Shown: positions 9,218 to 18,720, counted from the stretch's first letter. The stretch: 64,000 nucleotides of DNA from Caulobacter henricii (GCF_001414055.1 NZ_CP013002.1:2108001-2172000), one strand, 5' to 3'. Numbers and translations: made by a program. Notes: a model not told the origin generated them from the sequence alone.

Positions 9218-10186
9218 CTAGGCGGCCGAAACGCGATCCACCTCATTGGCCGAGCCCAGCACGACCGGCACCCTCTGGTGCAGCTTGGTCGGTTGCAGGT
9301 CGAGGATCGCCGTCTGGCCGTCAGTGGCCTTGCCGCCCGCGCGCTCGACAATCAGGGCCATGGGATTGGCCTCGTAGAGCAGTCGCAGCTTGCCCGGCTT
9401 GTCGGGCTCGCGGGCATCCCACGGATAGAGGAAGATGCCGCCGCGCATCAGGATGCGGTGAACGTCAGCCACCATCGAGGCGACCCAACGCATGTTGAAG
9501 TTCTTGCCGCGCGGGCCATCCTTGCCCTGCAGGCAGCCTTCGATATAGCGCCGCACCGGCTCGGCCCAGTGGCGCTGATTGGACATATTGATCGCAAACT
9601 CTGCCGTCTCGGGGCTGATCGCCACGGCGTCATGGGTCATGAGCCAGGTTCCGTCGGCGCTCAGGGTAAAGCCGAACACGCCCCTGGACAGGGTCAGGAC
9701 CAGCATCGTCTGGGGCCCATAGACGACATAGCCGGCCGCCACCTGCTGGCGGCCCGGTAGCAGGAAGTCCTGCTCGTTCGGCTCCCGGTCATCCGGTGCC
9801 GGCAGGATCGAGAAAATCGTTCCGACCGAGACATTGACGTCGATATTGCTGGAGCCGTCCAACGGGTCGAAAGTCACCAGGAAGCCGCCTTTGCGGCCGG
9901 CGGTCTCGATCGCCTCCAGTTCCTCCGACGCCAGGCCCGCGACGGCGGGGCAGGCTTTCAGCGCCTCGCGGAGGATATCATTGGTGATGATGTCGAGCTT
10001 CTTTTGCTCTTCATCCTGGACATTGATCTGTCCGGCCGCACCCAGGCTTCCGGAGATGGCACCAGAGGCCACGACCCTGCTGATCTGGACACAGGCGGCG
10101 GCGATCACAGCGACCACGTCCTTGACCGCTTCGTCGGCGGTCTGCTCGGCGGCGAGATGGCCGGCGAGGTCGATCAGGGTGGTCAT
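9218..10186 (-). CDS. fbp: Fructose-1,6-bisphosphatase class I
   Basis: 322 aa. Hydrolyses fructose-1,6-bisphosphate to fructose-6-phosphate in gluconeogenesis (cytosolic, Mg2+-dependent). The family signature [11 protein letters not shown] spans residues 106-116; a GLASEE metal-ligand segment precedes it and [20 protein letters not shown] (substrate-binding Lys/Arg region) follows near the C-terminus. Length and motifs fit FBPase I throughout. The gene lies 64 bp downstream of glpX, which encodes the unrelated class II enzyme for the same reaction. Confidence 0.96.
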   Translation of the reverse strand: MTTLIDLAGHLAAEQTADEAVKDVVAVIAAACVQISRVVASGAISGSLGAAGQINVQDEEQKKLDIITNDILREALKACPAVAGLASEELEAIETAGRKGGFLVTFDPLDGSSNIDVNVSVGTIFSILPAPDDREPNEQDFLLPGRQQVAAGYVVYGPQTMLVLTLSRGVFGFTLSADGTWLMTHDAVAISPETAEFAINMSNQRHWAEPVRRYIEGCLQGKDGPRGKNFNMRWVASMVADVHRILMRGGIFLYPWDAREPDKPGKLRLLYEANPMALIVERAGGKATDGQTAILDLQPTKLHQRVPVVLGSANEVDRVSAA

Positions 10187-10250
10187 CTGGAAATCCCGGG
10201 CTGGAGGTGCAGGGCGAGACCTTTAGCCGATGCCCCGTTCAGACCCAAGC

Positions 10251-11204
10251 CTAGGCTTTGCGCTTCATCCGCACTTCCCGAACGGTGCCCGTTGAGGAGT
10301 TCATCACCAGGGTATGGGTGTGGACAAAGCCATCCTTGTAGACAACGCCCTCGAGAAGGTTGCCCCAGGTGACGCCGGTTGCCGCGAAAATGGCATCGGC
10401 GCGGACGATGTCGTGCAGGTCATATTTCCGGTCGAGTTCGGTAATGCCCCACTTGGCGGCTCTGGCGCGTTCGTCAGCATTCCGGAACAGCAGCCGTCCC
10501 TGGAACTGACCGCCCACGCACTTGAGGGCCGCACAGGCCAGCACGCCCTCGGGCGCGCCGCCGGACCCGACATAGAGATCAATGCCCGTTGATGGGTCCG
10601 TCGTATTGATCACGCCGGCGACATCACCATCGGTAATCAGATAGACCCGCGCCCCGACCGAGCGGACACTGGCAATGATTTCGGCATGGCGCGGGCGGTC
10701 CAGCACGCAGACCGTAATGTGCGAGGGGTCGACACCCTTGGCTGCGGCAAGGGCCAGCACGTTCTCGGCCGGCGTGCGGTCCAGATCGATCACCCCGGCC
10801 GGAAGTCCGGGCCCACAGGCGATCTTGTCCATATAGGTGTCGGGCGCATTCAGCAGCGTGCCCTTGGGGGCCCAGGCCATGACGGCCAGGGCATTGGGCA
10901 TGGCCTTGGCGGCGAGGGTCGTCCCTTCCAGAGGGTCGAGGGCGATATCGATGGCCGGCCCTTTGCCGGTGCCAACCTTCTCACCGATATAGAGCATGGG
11001 CGCTTCATCGCGTTCGCCCTCGCCGATAACGATCTCGCCGTCGATGGCCAGTTCGTTCAGGGCGTTGCGCATGGCGTCAACTGCGGCCTGGTCAGCGGCT
11101 ATCTCGTCGCCGCGCCCGACATTGGTCCAGGATGCGATGGCGGCGGCTTCGGTAACGCGGACCGCGTCCAGGACCAGCGACCGGTCCAGGGTTTTCGAAC
11201 TCAT
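10251..11204 (-). CDS. glpX: Fructose-1,6-bisphosphatase class II (GlpX)
   Basis: About 317 aa. Class II FBPase, Mn2+-dependent, with no homology to class I. Seen motifs: GEGERDEAPMLYIGEKVG, IALDPLEGTTL (metal-binding DPxExT), RPRHAEII, ITDGDVAG and GSGGAPEGVLAC. I chose the third-codon ATG (11204) because GGGAG sits six bases upstream of it and abuts the first ATG. The hom-glpX pair is common in alphaproteobacteria. Some GlpX enzymes also act on sedoheptulose-1,7-bisphosphate; that cannot be told from sequence here. Confidence 0.95.
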   Translation of the reverse strand: MSSKTLDRSLVLDAVRVTEAAAIASWTNVGRGDEIAADQAAVDAMRNALNELAIDGEIVIGEGERDEAPMLYIGEKVGTGKGPAIDIALDPLEGTTLAAKAMPNALAVMAWAPKGTLLNAPDTYMDKIACGPGLPAGVIDLDRTPAENVLALAAAKGVDPSHITVCVLDRPRHAEIIASVRSVGARVYLITDGDVAGVINTTDPSTGIDLYVGSGGAPEGVLACAALKCVGGQFQGRLLFRNADERARAAKWGITELDRKYDLHDIVRADAIFAATGVTWGNLLEGVVYKDGFVHTHTLVMNSSTGTVREVRMKRKA

Positions 11205-11255
11205 CAGCATCTCCCAGCCTTAAAAAGGCTAATTCTCGGCCGCTTTTCGCGGTTC

Positions 11256-12545
11256 TCAGATGCGCGCAACGCGCAAAAGGCGCGGACGCTCTAGCACGGC
11301 GTGCAGCTTTTCGATGCGGCTAATCGCATCCAGCAGATTGGATTCGGGAGTCGCATGGGTAACGAGCACGATCGGGACCCCACCCGCTCCTTCGACAGGC
11401 TTCTGCAGGAAGCTGTCGATCGACACGCCGCACTCGGCGAGGGTTTCCGAGATGGCGGCAATGGCCCCCGGCTCGTCCCGGACCATGATCCGCAGATAGG
11501 CCTTGCCCACGGTGCGACTGGGATCAACAGCGATGAAGGGCTTGAGTTCGCCCGCTGGTGCCTGGAACACCGGACGGACGGCCCCCGTCATGACGTCGGC
11601 GATGTCGGCCGCTACGGCGGCAGCGGTCGGTCCCGCCCCAGCTCCCGGGCCCTGCACGAAGATGCGTCCGACGCGACGGCCCTCGATGAACAGCGCATTG
11701 AGCGCCCCGCCGGCCTGGGCCAGGGGGTGATCCAGCGGGGCCAGGGACGGATGCACCTTGACCGCAACGCCATGATCCGTGCGCGAGGCCGAGGCGACGA
11801 GCTTGATCCGATAGCCAAGATCCTTGGCCAGCTTGATATCCAGCAACTCGACATTCGAGATGCCCTCGATCTCGGCGGCGGCGAAATTGGGCGCGCAACC
11901 AAAGGCCAGGGCGGCGAGAATGCTGATCTTGTGGCCAGCGTCGAAGCCGCCGACATCCATGGTCGGGTCAGCCTCGGCATAACCCAGGGCCTGGGCCTCG
12001 CGCAGGACATCAGCGAACGAGCGACCGGTCTTTTCCATCTCGCTCAGGATGAAATTGCACGTGCCGTTGAGGATGCCGGCCACGGAATCGATGTCGTCCC
12101 CGACCAGGGCCTCGCGCATGATCTTGACGGCGGGCACCCCCCCCATCACGGCGGCCTCGAACATCAGCGGCACGCCCCGGGCTTCAGCCAGGGCGGCCAG
12201 TTCGGCGCCGTGCTCGGCGATCAGCGCCTTATTGGCCGTGACGACCGGCTTGCCTGCCTTCAGCGCCGTTTCCACAGCGGCTTTTGCCGGGCCATCCGAA
12301 CCACCGACCAGTTCGACAAAAAGGTCGATGTCGGACGAACCGGCCAGGGCCACAGGATCGTCGAACCAGGTCAGGCCCGAGATGTCGACCGTGCGGGGCC
12401 GCGACTTCGAGCGCGCCGAAACGGCCGTGACGACGGCGCGGTCTCCGGCCGGTGCAAAGTCAGGTCGGTCGGCCAGGAACTGCAGAAGGCCACCGCCCAC
12501 CGTGCCGAGGCCGGCGACGCCGACACGCCAGGTTTTGTTCGTCAT
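11256..12545 (-). CDS. hom: Homoserine dehydrogenase
   Basis: 429 aa. Reduces aspartate semialdehyde to homoserine on the path to threonine, methionine and isoleucine. An NAD(P)-binding loop VGVAGLGTVGGGLL opens the protein; ILNGTCNFIL and DVGGFDAGHK (catalytic Asp/Lys region) lie mid-protein; a C-terminal ACT domain (about 350-425, starting RIMVRDEPGAIAAISETLAE) suggests feedback control by threonine. AGGA precedes the ATG. It is separated by 28 bp from the upstream aminotransferase gene and 51 bp from glpX, consistent with one operon. Confidence 0.96.
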   Translation of the reverse strand: MTNKTWRVGVAGLGTVGGGLLQFLADRPDFAPAGDRAVVTAVSARSKSRPRTVDISGLTWFDDPVALAGSSDIDLFVELVGGSDGPAKAAVETALKAGKPVVTANKALIAEHGAELAALAEARGVPLMFEAAVMGGVPAVKIMREALVGDDIDSVAGILNGTCNFILSEMEKTGRSFADVLREAQALGYAEADPTMDVGGFDAGHKISILAALAFGCAPNFAAAEIEGISNVELLDIKLAKDLGYRIKLVASASRTDHGVAVKVHPSLAPLDHPLAQAGGALNALFIEGRRVGRIFVQGPGAGAGPTAAAVAADIADVMTGAVRPVFQAPAGELKPFIAVDPSRTVGKAYLRIMVRDEPGAIAAISETLAECGVSIDSFLQKPVEGAGGVPIVLVTHATPESNLLDAISRIEKLHAVLERPRLLRVARI

Positions 12546-12573
12546 CGTGGGATCCTAAACGTGAAGCCGGGCC

Positions 12574-13794
12574 TTAGGCCGGCTCCACCGAATTATGGTG
12601 CTTAGCCAGGATGGCGTCGGCATTGGTGATGAATTTCTTCACGTTCCGGGCCGCCTGCCGAATGCGATGCTCATTTTCGACCAGTCCGATACGGACATAG
12701 CCCTCGCCGTACTCACCAAAGCCGACGCCCGGGGCCACGGCAACGCCGGCCTCCTCGATCAGCAGCTTCGAGAACACCATGGAGCCGGCTTCGCGATAGG
12801 CTTCTGGGATCTTGGCCCAGGCGAACATCGAGGCTGGGGGATTGGGGATATCCCAGCCCGCGCGCGCCATGGATGACACCAGGGCGTCGCGCCGGCCCTT
12901 GTAGATCCCGCGGATCTCGTCGACGCAGTCCTGCGGCCCATTGAGCGCCGTCGCGGCCGCCACCTGCACCGGGGTATAGGCCCCATAGTCCAGATAGGAC
13001 TTCACCCGGGCCAGGGCGGCACAGATCCGGGCATTGCCCACCACCATGCCCACGCGCCAGCCGGCCATGGCATAGGTCTTGGACAGCGAATTGACTTCAA
13101 CAGCGATGTCCTTGGCCCCGTTGACCTGCAGGATCGACGGCGGCGGATTATTCTCGAAATAGATCTCGCCATAGGCCACGTCGCTGATCACCAGCAGGTC
13201 GTGCTTCTTGGCGAGGGCCACGGCATCCTTGTAGAAATCCAGATCCACCGACTGGGCCGTCGGATTGGAGGGGTAGGACAGTATGAGCACGCTGGGCGGC
13301 GGCACGGAATGCTTCACCGCCCGACTGATGTTGGACAGATAATCCTCAGGTGTCAGGGCGGGCACGTGACGGATAACGCCGCCCGCCATGATGAAGCCGA
13401 AGGCATGGATCGGATAGGCAGGGTTCGGGCAGATAATGACATCGCCCGGCGCAGTCAGGGCTTGGGCGAGGTTGGCAAAGCCCTCCTTCGAACCGAGCGT
13501 CGAGATCACCTCGGTGTCGGGGTTCAGCTTCACGCCAAAGCGGCGGTCATAGTATCCGGCCATGGCCCGGCGCAGGCCCGGGATGCCCTTGGAGGCGGAG
13601 TAGCGACCAGCCTTGGGATCGCGGGCCGTTTCGATCAGCTTGTCGACGATGTGCTTCGGGGTCGGCATGTCGGGATTGCCCATGCCAAAGTCGATGATGT
13701 CGGTTCCCTCGGCGCGCAGACGCGCCTTGATCTTGTTGACCTCTTCAAAGACGTAGGGAGGCAGGCGACGAATACGGTGAAAATCGGTGGTCAT
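12574..13794 (-). CDS. Class I/II aminotransferase, AlaC-like alanine transaminase
   Basis: 406 aa from the ATG at 13794 (MTTDFHRI). A PLP fold-type I aminotransferase: IDFGMGNPDMPTP, YSASKGIPGLRRA, NPAYPIH, SYPSNPTAQ, SDVAYGEIYF and the PLP-lysine motif NSLSKTYAMAGWRVG. The sequence closely fits the AlaC (YfdZ) glutamate-pyruvate aminotransferase group; LL-diaminopimelate aminotransferase is the main alternative label. The ribosome-binding site is weak, and a 29-residue upstream extension in frame (to 13881) cannot be excluded. It heads the operon with hom, so a broader amino-acid role linked to aspartate-family synthesis is possible. Confidence 0.85.
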   Translation of the reverse strand: MTTDFHRIRRLPPYVFEEVNKIKARLRAEGTDIIDFGMGNPDMPTPKHIVDKLIETARDPKAGRYSASKGIPGLRRAMAGYYDRRFGVKLNPDTEVISTLGSKEGFANLAQALTAPGDVIICPNPAYPIHAFGFIMAGGVIRHVPALTPEDYLSNISRAVKHSVPPPSVLILSYPSNPTAQSVDLDFYKDAVALAKKHDLLVISDVAYGEIYFENNPPPSILQVNGAKDIAVEVNSLSKTYAMAGWRVGMVVGNARICAALARVKSYLDYGAYTPVQVAAATALNGPQDCVDEIRGIYKGRRDALVSSMARAGWDIPNPPASMFAWAKIPEAYREAGSMVFSKLLIEEAGVAVAPGVGFGEYGEGYVRIGLVENEHRIRQAARNVKKFITNADAILAKHHNSVEPA

Positions 13795-13903
13795 GTCTGG
13801 CTCAATGCGCCGCTCCGGCGCGTCGGGAGCAAAGGTCGAGCATGGATAGACCCCGAACAGGGTCGCGCCAAGCCGGTTCAAGGAAGATTATGCCTTCGTC
13901 GGC

Positions 13904-14347
13904 CTATTTGGGCTGCGACGAAGGCGCGCTAGCTCGGCCACGGGCGGCAGCCGCGAAGGCTTCCGTCTCAGCACGGTCAGCCTCGGTGGGCGCAGCAAAG
14001 TCCGGTGCCTTGGCCGACGCCCGCGCCTGAGCAGCATAGGCTTCGGTGTCTTTGAGCTTGAAGGTTTCCGGTGCAGCGTCGCGGCGCAGCTTGGCGGCAG
14101 CGCGCTGCTCGCCCTCAATAACGGCCTTGATCCGAGCCGGCCCACGGACGTCAGTCGGCACAGCCGGGATCTCAGCGAAGGTCGGACGGCGGCCCTTTTG
14201 GCCGGCCGCAACACGGGTCGCCTCCGCGACCGGCGAGGTCGGATCGATCGCGGCAGTCTTGAACGGCGAGGCGCAGCCCGACACGGCGAGTGCCGTGAGA
14301 GCGATAAGCACGCCGGGACGTACGATTTTGCCTGTTGCGCCGTTCAT
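13904..14347 (-). CDS. Small lipoprotein of unknown function
   Basis: 147 aa. An N-terminal signal peptide ends in the lipobox AVSG|C at Cys25, so it should be a lipidated envelope protein. The rest is Ala-, Arg- and Glu-rich with predicted helix (VIEGEQRAAAKLRRDA, AYAAQARASA, ADRAETEAFAAAARG) and no domain I recognise. GGAG lies five bases before the ATG. It is transcribed divergently from phaC across a 96-bp intergenic region that should hold both promoters. Confidence 0.8.
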   Translation of the reverse strand: MNGATGKIVRPGVLIALTALAVSGCASPFKTAAIDPTSPVAEATRVAAGQKGRRPTFAEIPAVPTDVRGPARIKAVIEGEQRAAAKLRRDAAPETFKLKDTEAYAAQARASAKAPDFAAPTEADRAETEAFAAAARGRASAPSSQPK

Positions 14348-14443
14348 CTTGTCTCCGGTCTTATGCGATGATCGCGACGAACAAAAGGCCGAGCGCGTCA
14401 GGTCGCTGACCAAACGGCGAGAAAAGCAGCGGGAAGAACCAGC

Positions 14444-16426
14444 ATGGCTACGGCGAAAACACCTGCAAAGCCGCGCAAGGCCTCTGCAGCCAAGGCGAAA
14501 CCGGCCGATTCCAAACCCAAGCCTGCGGCAAAGCCCAAGCCGTCGGAGGTGCCGCCTGAGGCGGCTACGCCCGGCCGCGAATCGCCCTTTGCCGCAGCGG
14601 CTTCCGCCGGCGCAGCGCAATTTCAGGGTTTTGAGGCGATGATGTCGCCCGACCAGCGGAACATGCTCGAAACCCTGTCGGCCAATCTGGCCCGCGCGGC
14701 CGTCACGGCCCAGGGGGCCATAGCCGAAGCGGCCCTGAGACAGGCCGATCGCCCTGCCGCCCTCAATGCCGATCCCTTCCACGTGGCCCCGGCCATGAAC
14801 GAAGTCATGTCACGGCTCGCCGCCCAACCCGACCTCATGCTGAGGGCCCAGGCAGACCTCTTCAGCCGCTACATGGACCTTTGGCAGTCCGCCGCCCGCC
14901 GCGCCGCCGGCGAAGACACCCAACCGGTCGTGGCACCGGCCAGCGGGGACAAGCGCTTCAATGATCCTGACTGGGCCGCAAATCCCATGTTCGACATGAT
15001 GAAGCAGTCCTATCTGCTGACCTCGAACTGGCTGAACGGCCTGGTGTCCGAGGTTGACGGCGTGGACCCCGCCTCAAAGCGCCGGGTCGAGTTCTTCACC
15101 AAGATGCTGACGGACGCCTTCTCGCCGTCGAATTTCCTGATCTCCAACCCCGCCGCCCTGCGTGAAGTCATGCAAACCAACGGCGAAAGCCTGGTGCGGG
15201 GCATGGAAAACTTCGCGGCGGACCTCGATCGAGGCGGCGGCCAACTGGCCATCAGCCAGACGGACCTGGAGAAGTTCAAGGTCGGCGAGAACGTCGCCAC
15301 GGCTCCCGGAAAGGTGATCTACCAGAACGACATCCTGCAGCTTCTGCAGTTCGATGCGACCACGGATCAGGTTCACGAGATCCCACTGCTGATCTTCCCG
15401 CCCTGGATCAACAAGTTCTACATCATGGACCTGCGGCCGGAGAACTCGATGATCCGCTGGCTGAGCAGCCAGGGCTTTACGGTGTTTGTCGCCTCATGGG
15501 TCAATCCTGACGCCCGGCTCGCGGCCAAGACCTTCGAGGACTACCTTTTTGAAGGCATCTACGACGCCACCCAGCAGGTCATGACCCAGACGGGTGTCGA
15601 TCGGGTCAATACCGTAGGCTACTGCATTGGCGGCACCCTGCTCTCCTGCGCGCTCGCACACCTGGCAGCCAAGGGCGACGAGCGGATCAATTCGGCCACC
15701 TTCTTTGCGGCCCAACAGGATTTCGCCGAGGCAGGCGATCTTCTGCTGTTCACCAATGAGGAGTGGCTGCAGTCGATCGAGCAGCAAATGGATGCAACGG
15801 GCGGCTTCCTGCCCAGCCAGTCCATGGCCGACACCTTCAACGCCTTGCGCGGGAATGACCTGATCTGGTCCTTCTTCATCAGCAACTATCTGATGGGCAA
15901 GGAGCCACGCCCCTTCGACCTGCTGTTCTGGAATGCCGACCAGACCCGTATGCCCAAGTCGCTGCACATGTTCTACCTGCGCAACTTCTACAAGGATAAC
16001 GCCCTGGCCCTCGGCGAACTGACCCTGGGCGGGGTCAAGCTGGACCTCTCCAAGGTCAAGACACCGATCTATGTCCAGTCGTCCAAGGACGACCATATCG
16101 CGCCCTATCGCAGCGTCTATCGCGGTGCCAGGGCCTTCGGCGGGCCGGTCACCTTCACCATGGCGGGCTCGGGCCACATCGCCGGCGTGATCAACCATCC
16201 TGACGCCAAGAAGTACCAGCACTGGACCAATGACAGCCTGCCCGGCTCGGTCGAGGGCTGGATTTCCGGAGCGCAGGAACATCCGGGGTCCTGGTGGCCG
16301 CACTGGGCCGAGTGGCTGCGCGCCAAGTCAGGCCCCCTGGTCCCGGCCCGCGACCCGGCCAAGGGCAAACTCAAGCCGATCGAAGACGCCCCAGGGAGCT
16401 ATGTGCGCGTGCGGTCTGACGCCTGA
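14444..16426 (+). CDS. phaC: Class I poly(R)-hydroxyalkanoic acid synthase
   Basis: 660 aa. Polymerises hydroxyacyl-CoA into PHA/PHB granules. The first ~55 residues are a Lys/Ala/Pro-rich low-complexity tail (ATAKTPAKPRKASAAKAK) unlike the core, resembling a nucleic-acid- or phasin-type tail. The PhaC N-terminal domain and alpha/beta-hydrolase core follow; the lipase-like box GYCIGG supplies the catalytic Cys near residue 394, with the catalytic Asp and His expected in SSKDDHIAP and GSGHIAGVIN. It is monocistronic and followed by a 14-bp-stem hairpin; no phaA/phaB nearby. Confidence 0.96.
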   Translation: MATAKTPAKPRKASAAKAKPADSKPKPAAKPKPSEVPPEAATPGRESPFAAAASAGAAQFQGFEAMMSPDQRNMLETLSANLARAAVTAQGAIAEAALRQADRPAALNADPFHVAPAMNEVMSRLAAQPDLMLRAQADLFSRYMDLWQSAARRAAGEDTQPVVAPASGDKRFNDPDWAANPMFDMMKQSYLLTSNWLNGLVSEVDGVDPASKRRVEFFTKMLTDAFSPSNFLISNPAALREVMQTNGESLVRGMENFAADLDRGGGQLAISQTDLEKFKVGENVATAPGKVIYQNDILQLLQFDATTDQVHEIPLLIFPPWINKFYIMDLRPENSMIRWLSSQGFTVFVASWVNPDARLAAKTFEDYLFEGIYDATQQVMTQTGVDRVNTVGYCIGGTLLSCALAHLAAKGDERINSATFFAAQQDFAEAGDLLLFTNEEWLQSIEQQMDATGGFLPSQSMADTFNALRGNDLIWSFFISNYLMGKEPRPFDLLFWNADQTRMPKSLHMFYLRNFYKDNALALGELTLGGVKLDLSKVKTPIYVQSSKDDHIAPYRSVYRGARAFGGPVTFTMAGSGHIAGVINHPDAKKYQHWTNDSLPGSVEGWISGAQEHPGSWWPHWAEWLRAKSGPLVPARDPAKGKLKPIEDAPGSYVRVRSDA

Positions 16427-16439
16427 TCGTCAGGCGATG

Positions 16440-16474
16440 GCGGTACGGGCCAGGGCGCGTCTGGCCCGTACCGC
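16440..16474. terminator. Hairpin between phaC and argC
   Basis: A perfect 14-bp inverted repeat: GCGGTACGGGCCAG (16440-16453) and its complement (16461-16474) with a 7-base loop, placed 13 bp after the phaC stop. No T-run follows on the plus strand, so it may be a bidirectional terminator or 3'-end stabiliser between the convergent phaC and argC genes. Confidence 0.6.
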
Positions 16475-16589
16475 ATAACTTCAGACTGGCAGGCCTCTCG
16501 AAACCTGAGCCGCGCGGAATAGAGGGTCAGGGATAGCCGAGCGGGGCGAACAAGGGACTCTGGCGGCAGCCACCCCACTGGGCAGATAA

Positions 16590-17537
16590 TTACAGCCCTG
16601 CGGCTTCTTGGAGACCCAGGGCCAGGTTGAGGTTCTGCACCGCAGCGCCGGAGGCCCCCTTACCCAGGTTGTCGAGCAGGGCCACCAAGCGAGCCTGACC
16701 ACTGGTGTCAGAGCCAAACACAAAGATCTTCAGGCGATTTGTGCCGTTCAGGCCTTCAGGATCCAGAGTCGTCAGACCCTTGGCCTCGTCCAGGGACGCA
16801 ACCTGAACGAACCGCTCGCCCTTATAGTGGGCAGCGAAGGCGGCGTGGATCTCACCCAGTGATCGACCATCATCAAGGGTCGCCAGATGCAGGGGCAACT
16901 CGACCAGCATGCCCTGCGCGTAGCGCCCAACGGCGGGCGTGAAGATGGGACGGGTCAGCAGGCCGCTGTGCTTCTGGATCTCGGGCACGTGCTTGTGCGA
17001 CAGGCCCATGGCGTAGATCCGATAAGGGACCTTAGTGAAGTTGGCCGCCGTCTCGTCCTCGAACTCGGCGATCATCGCCTTGCCGCCGCCCGTGTAGCCG
17101 GAGACGGCGTTGAAGGAGACCGGCAGGTCAGCGGGCAGGATACCGGCCGATACCAGGGGCCTGGCCAGGGCGATGGCACCGGTCGCGTAGCAGCCGGGAT
17201 TTGAAATTCGGGTTGCGGCTGCGATCCTGCTGCGCTGGCGCCGGTCGAGTTCCGCAAAGCCATAGGCCCAGTCTTCGGCTGTCCGGAAGGCGGTCGATGC
17301 ATCGATCACCTTGACCGACGGGTTCTCGATCAGGCTGACCGCCTCCTTCGACGCCTCATCCGGCAAACAGAGGATCACCGCGTCAGCACTGTTCAGCATC
17401 TCGGCGCGGGCAGCGGAGTCCTTGCGCTTGTCGGGATCGATCGAAATCAGCTGCAGGTCTGTGCGACCGATCAGGCGTTCGCGGATCTGCAGGCCGGTAG
17501 TGCCAGCTTCGCCATCAATGAAGACCTTCGGGGCCAT
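16590..17537 (-). CDS. argC: N-acetyl-gamma-glutamyl-phosphate reductase (type 2)
   Basis: 315 aa. NADPH-dependent reduction of N-acetyl-glutamyl-phosphate in arginine synthesis. The N-terminus (KVFIDGEAGTTGLQIRERL) and short length mark the type 2 AGPR subfamily. The catalytic cysteine is in ISNPGCYATGAIAL (about residue 117); GLSHKHVPEIQKH carries the conserved His. GGAGG sits five bases before the ATG at 17537. The strong terminator after rpsI ends only about 36 bp upstream of this start, so argC likely has its own promoter overlapping that hairpin or depends on readthrough. Confidence 0.95.
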   Translation of the reverse strand: MAPKVFIDGEAGTTGLQIRERLIGRTDLQLISIDPDKRKDSAARAEMLNSADAVILCLPDEASKEAVSLIENPSVKVIDASTAFRTAEDWAYGFAELDRRQRSRIAAATRISNPGCYATGAIALARPLVSAGILPADLPVSFNAVSGYTGGGKAMIAEFEDETAANFTKVPYRIYAMGLSHKHVPEIQKHSGLLTRPIFTPAVGRYAQGMLVELPLHLATLDDGRSLGEIHAAFAAHYKGERFVQVASLDEAKGLTTLDPEGLNGTNRLKIFVFGSDTSGQARLVALLDNLGKGASGAAVQNLNLALGLQEAAGL

Positions 17538-17572
17538 CGTGACCTCCAATCCAGACAAGGGACCAAGAAAAA

Positions 17573-17598
17573 GGGCGCTTCGGTTGCCCGAAGCGCCC
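17573..17598 (-). terminator. Rho-independent terminator after rpsI
   Basis: Read on the minus strand: an 11-bp GC-rich stem GGGCGCTTCGG/CCGAAGCGCCC with a 4-base loop (GCAA), followed by TTTTTCTT. It lies 25 bp past the rpsI stop and immediately upstream of argC. Confidence 0.85.
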
Positions 17599-17622
17599 CT
17601 TTCCAAACGCGTAGAACCGCGC

Positions 17623-18096
17623 TTAGCGCTTCGAGAACTGGAAGCTGCGGCGGGCCTTGGCCTTGCCGTACTTCTTACGCTCGACGACGCGGCTGTCGCG
17701 CGTCAGGAAGCCGTGCGGCTTCAGGACTGGGCGCAGCGCGGGCTCATAATAGGTCAGGGCCTTGGACAGGCCGTGGCGCACAGCACCGGCCTGGCCCGAC
17801 AGGCCCGAACCTTCAACGGTGACGACGATGTCGAACTGGCCTTCGCGGTCGGTGACCTGCAGAGGCTGAGCGATCATCATGCGCAGAACCGGACGAGCGA
17901 AGTAGATCGCCTGGTCGCGGCCGTTGATGGTGATGGTGCCCTTGCCGGGCTTGATCCAGACGCGAGCGATCGCGTTCTTGCGCTTGCCGGTCGCGTAGGC
18001 GCGGCCTTGAGCGTCGATCTTCTGGACGGCCGGAGCGGCCGCTTCGGGGTTGCTGGACAGGCTGGCCAGCGCGTCAAAGCCTTGAGCTTCAGACAT
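17623..18096 (-). CDS. rpsI: 30S ribosomal protein S9 (uS9)
   Basis: 157 aa with the usual alphaproteobacterial N-terminal extension (about 30 residues) before [21 protein letters not shown]. The core continues with [23 protein letters not shown] and the conserved C-terminal end [23 protein letters not shown] split over its basic tail that contacts P-site tRNA. Three bases separate it from rplM, the standard rplM-rpsI operon. Confidence 0.98.
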   Translation of the reverse strand: MSEAQGFDALASLSSNPEAAAPAVQKIDAQGRAYATGKRKNAIARVWIKPGKGTITINGRDQAIYFARPVLRMMIAQPLQVTDREGQFDIVVTVEGSGLSGQAGAVRHGLSKALTYYEPALRPVLKPHGFLTRDSRVVERKKYGKAKARRSFQFSKR

Positions 18097-18099
18097 GAC

Positions 18100-18573
18100 T
18101 TAGGCGCTCCGGGTGTTTTTGGCGTTGCGCGCAGCGAAATCGATCGCTTCCGGGCTCTGCGCTTGGTGCGGGTGCTCACCGTTGTTGTAGATGAGCAGGT
18201 GCGTCAGCTGCTTGCGAGCCAGGGGGCTCTCCTTGGGCAGCATGCGCTCGACGGCCTTTTCGAGGACGCGCTCCGGGAAGCGGCCTTCCAGCAGCTTGCG
18301 CGGGGTGGTCGACTTCACGCCGCCCGGGTGACCGGTGTGGCGGTAGTAAACCTTGTCGTCCATCTTCTTGCCGGTGAACTTCACCTTGTCGGCGTTGATC
18401 ACGACGACGAAGTCGCCGCAGTCAACGTTCGGGGTGTAGTCGGGACGATGCTTGCCGCGAAGACGCATGGCGATGAACGTCGCCAGACGACCGACAACGG
18501 CGTCCTGGGCGTCGACCACGATCCACTTCTTCTCGACCTCGGCGGGCTTCAGGGAAGCCGTGGTCTTTTGCAT
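18100..18573 (-). CDS. rplM: 50S ribosomal protein L13 (uL13)
   Basis: 157 aa from the ATG at 18573. Signatures: [50 protein letters not shown] and GMLP-like [15 protein letters not shown]. First gene of rplM-rpsI. In many bacteria this operon is autoregulated by L13 through the leader; the 234-bp upstream region contains two inverted repeats (18691-18715 and 18721-18740) but I cannot assign them to that. Confidence 0.98.
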   Translation of the reverse strand: MQKTTASLKPAEVEKKWIVVDAQDAVVGRLATFIAMRLRGKHRPDYTPNVDCGDFVVVINADKVKFTGKKMDDKVYYRHTGHPGGVKSTTPRKLLEGRFPERVLEKAVERMLPKESPLARKQLTHLLIYNNGEHPHQAQSPEAIDFAARNAKNTRSA

Positions 18574-18690
18574 GGGATTGATCCGTATTCCTTGTGCGTC
18601 AGGGGCCAAAGGAACGGCTCCGTCTGCGTGAGGGGCGGCTGGTACAGGAGGGTTCGCGACCTGTCAACAATGTGCACACCAGAAACTCGC

Positions 18691-18715
18691 CAAACCCTTG
18701 CAGTATAAGGGTTTG
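18691..18715. promoter_or_regulatory. 9-bp inverted repeat in the rplM/phoX-like divergent region
   Basis: Arms CAAACCCTT (18691-18699) and AAGGGTTTG (18707-18715) around a 7-base centre. It lies 118 bp upstream of rplM and about 93 bp upstream of the PhoX-family gene, in a stretch more AT-rich than its surroundings. It could be an operator or an mRNA leader hairpin. Confidence 0.4.
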
Positions 18716-18720
18716 TTGCG

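Noticed and set aside
14348..14782. Long Arg/Gly/Cys-rich N-terminal extension of the lipoprotein frame
   Set aside because: It is antisense to the phaC 5' end; the lipoprotein signal and GGAG support the start at 14347.
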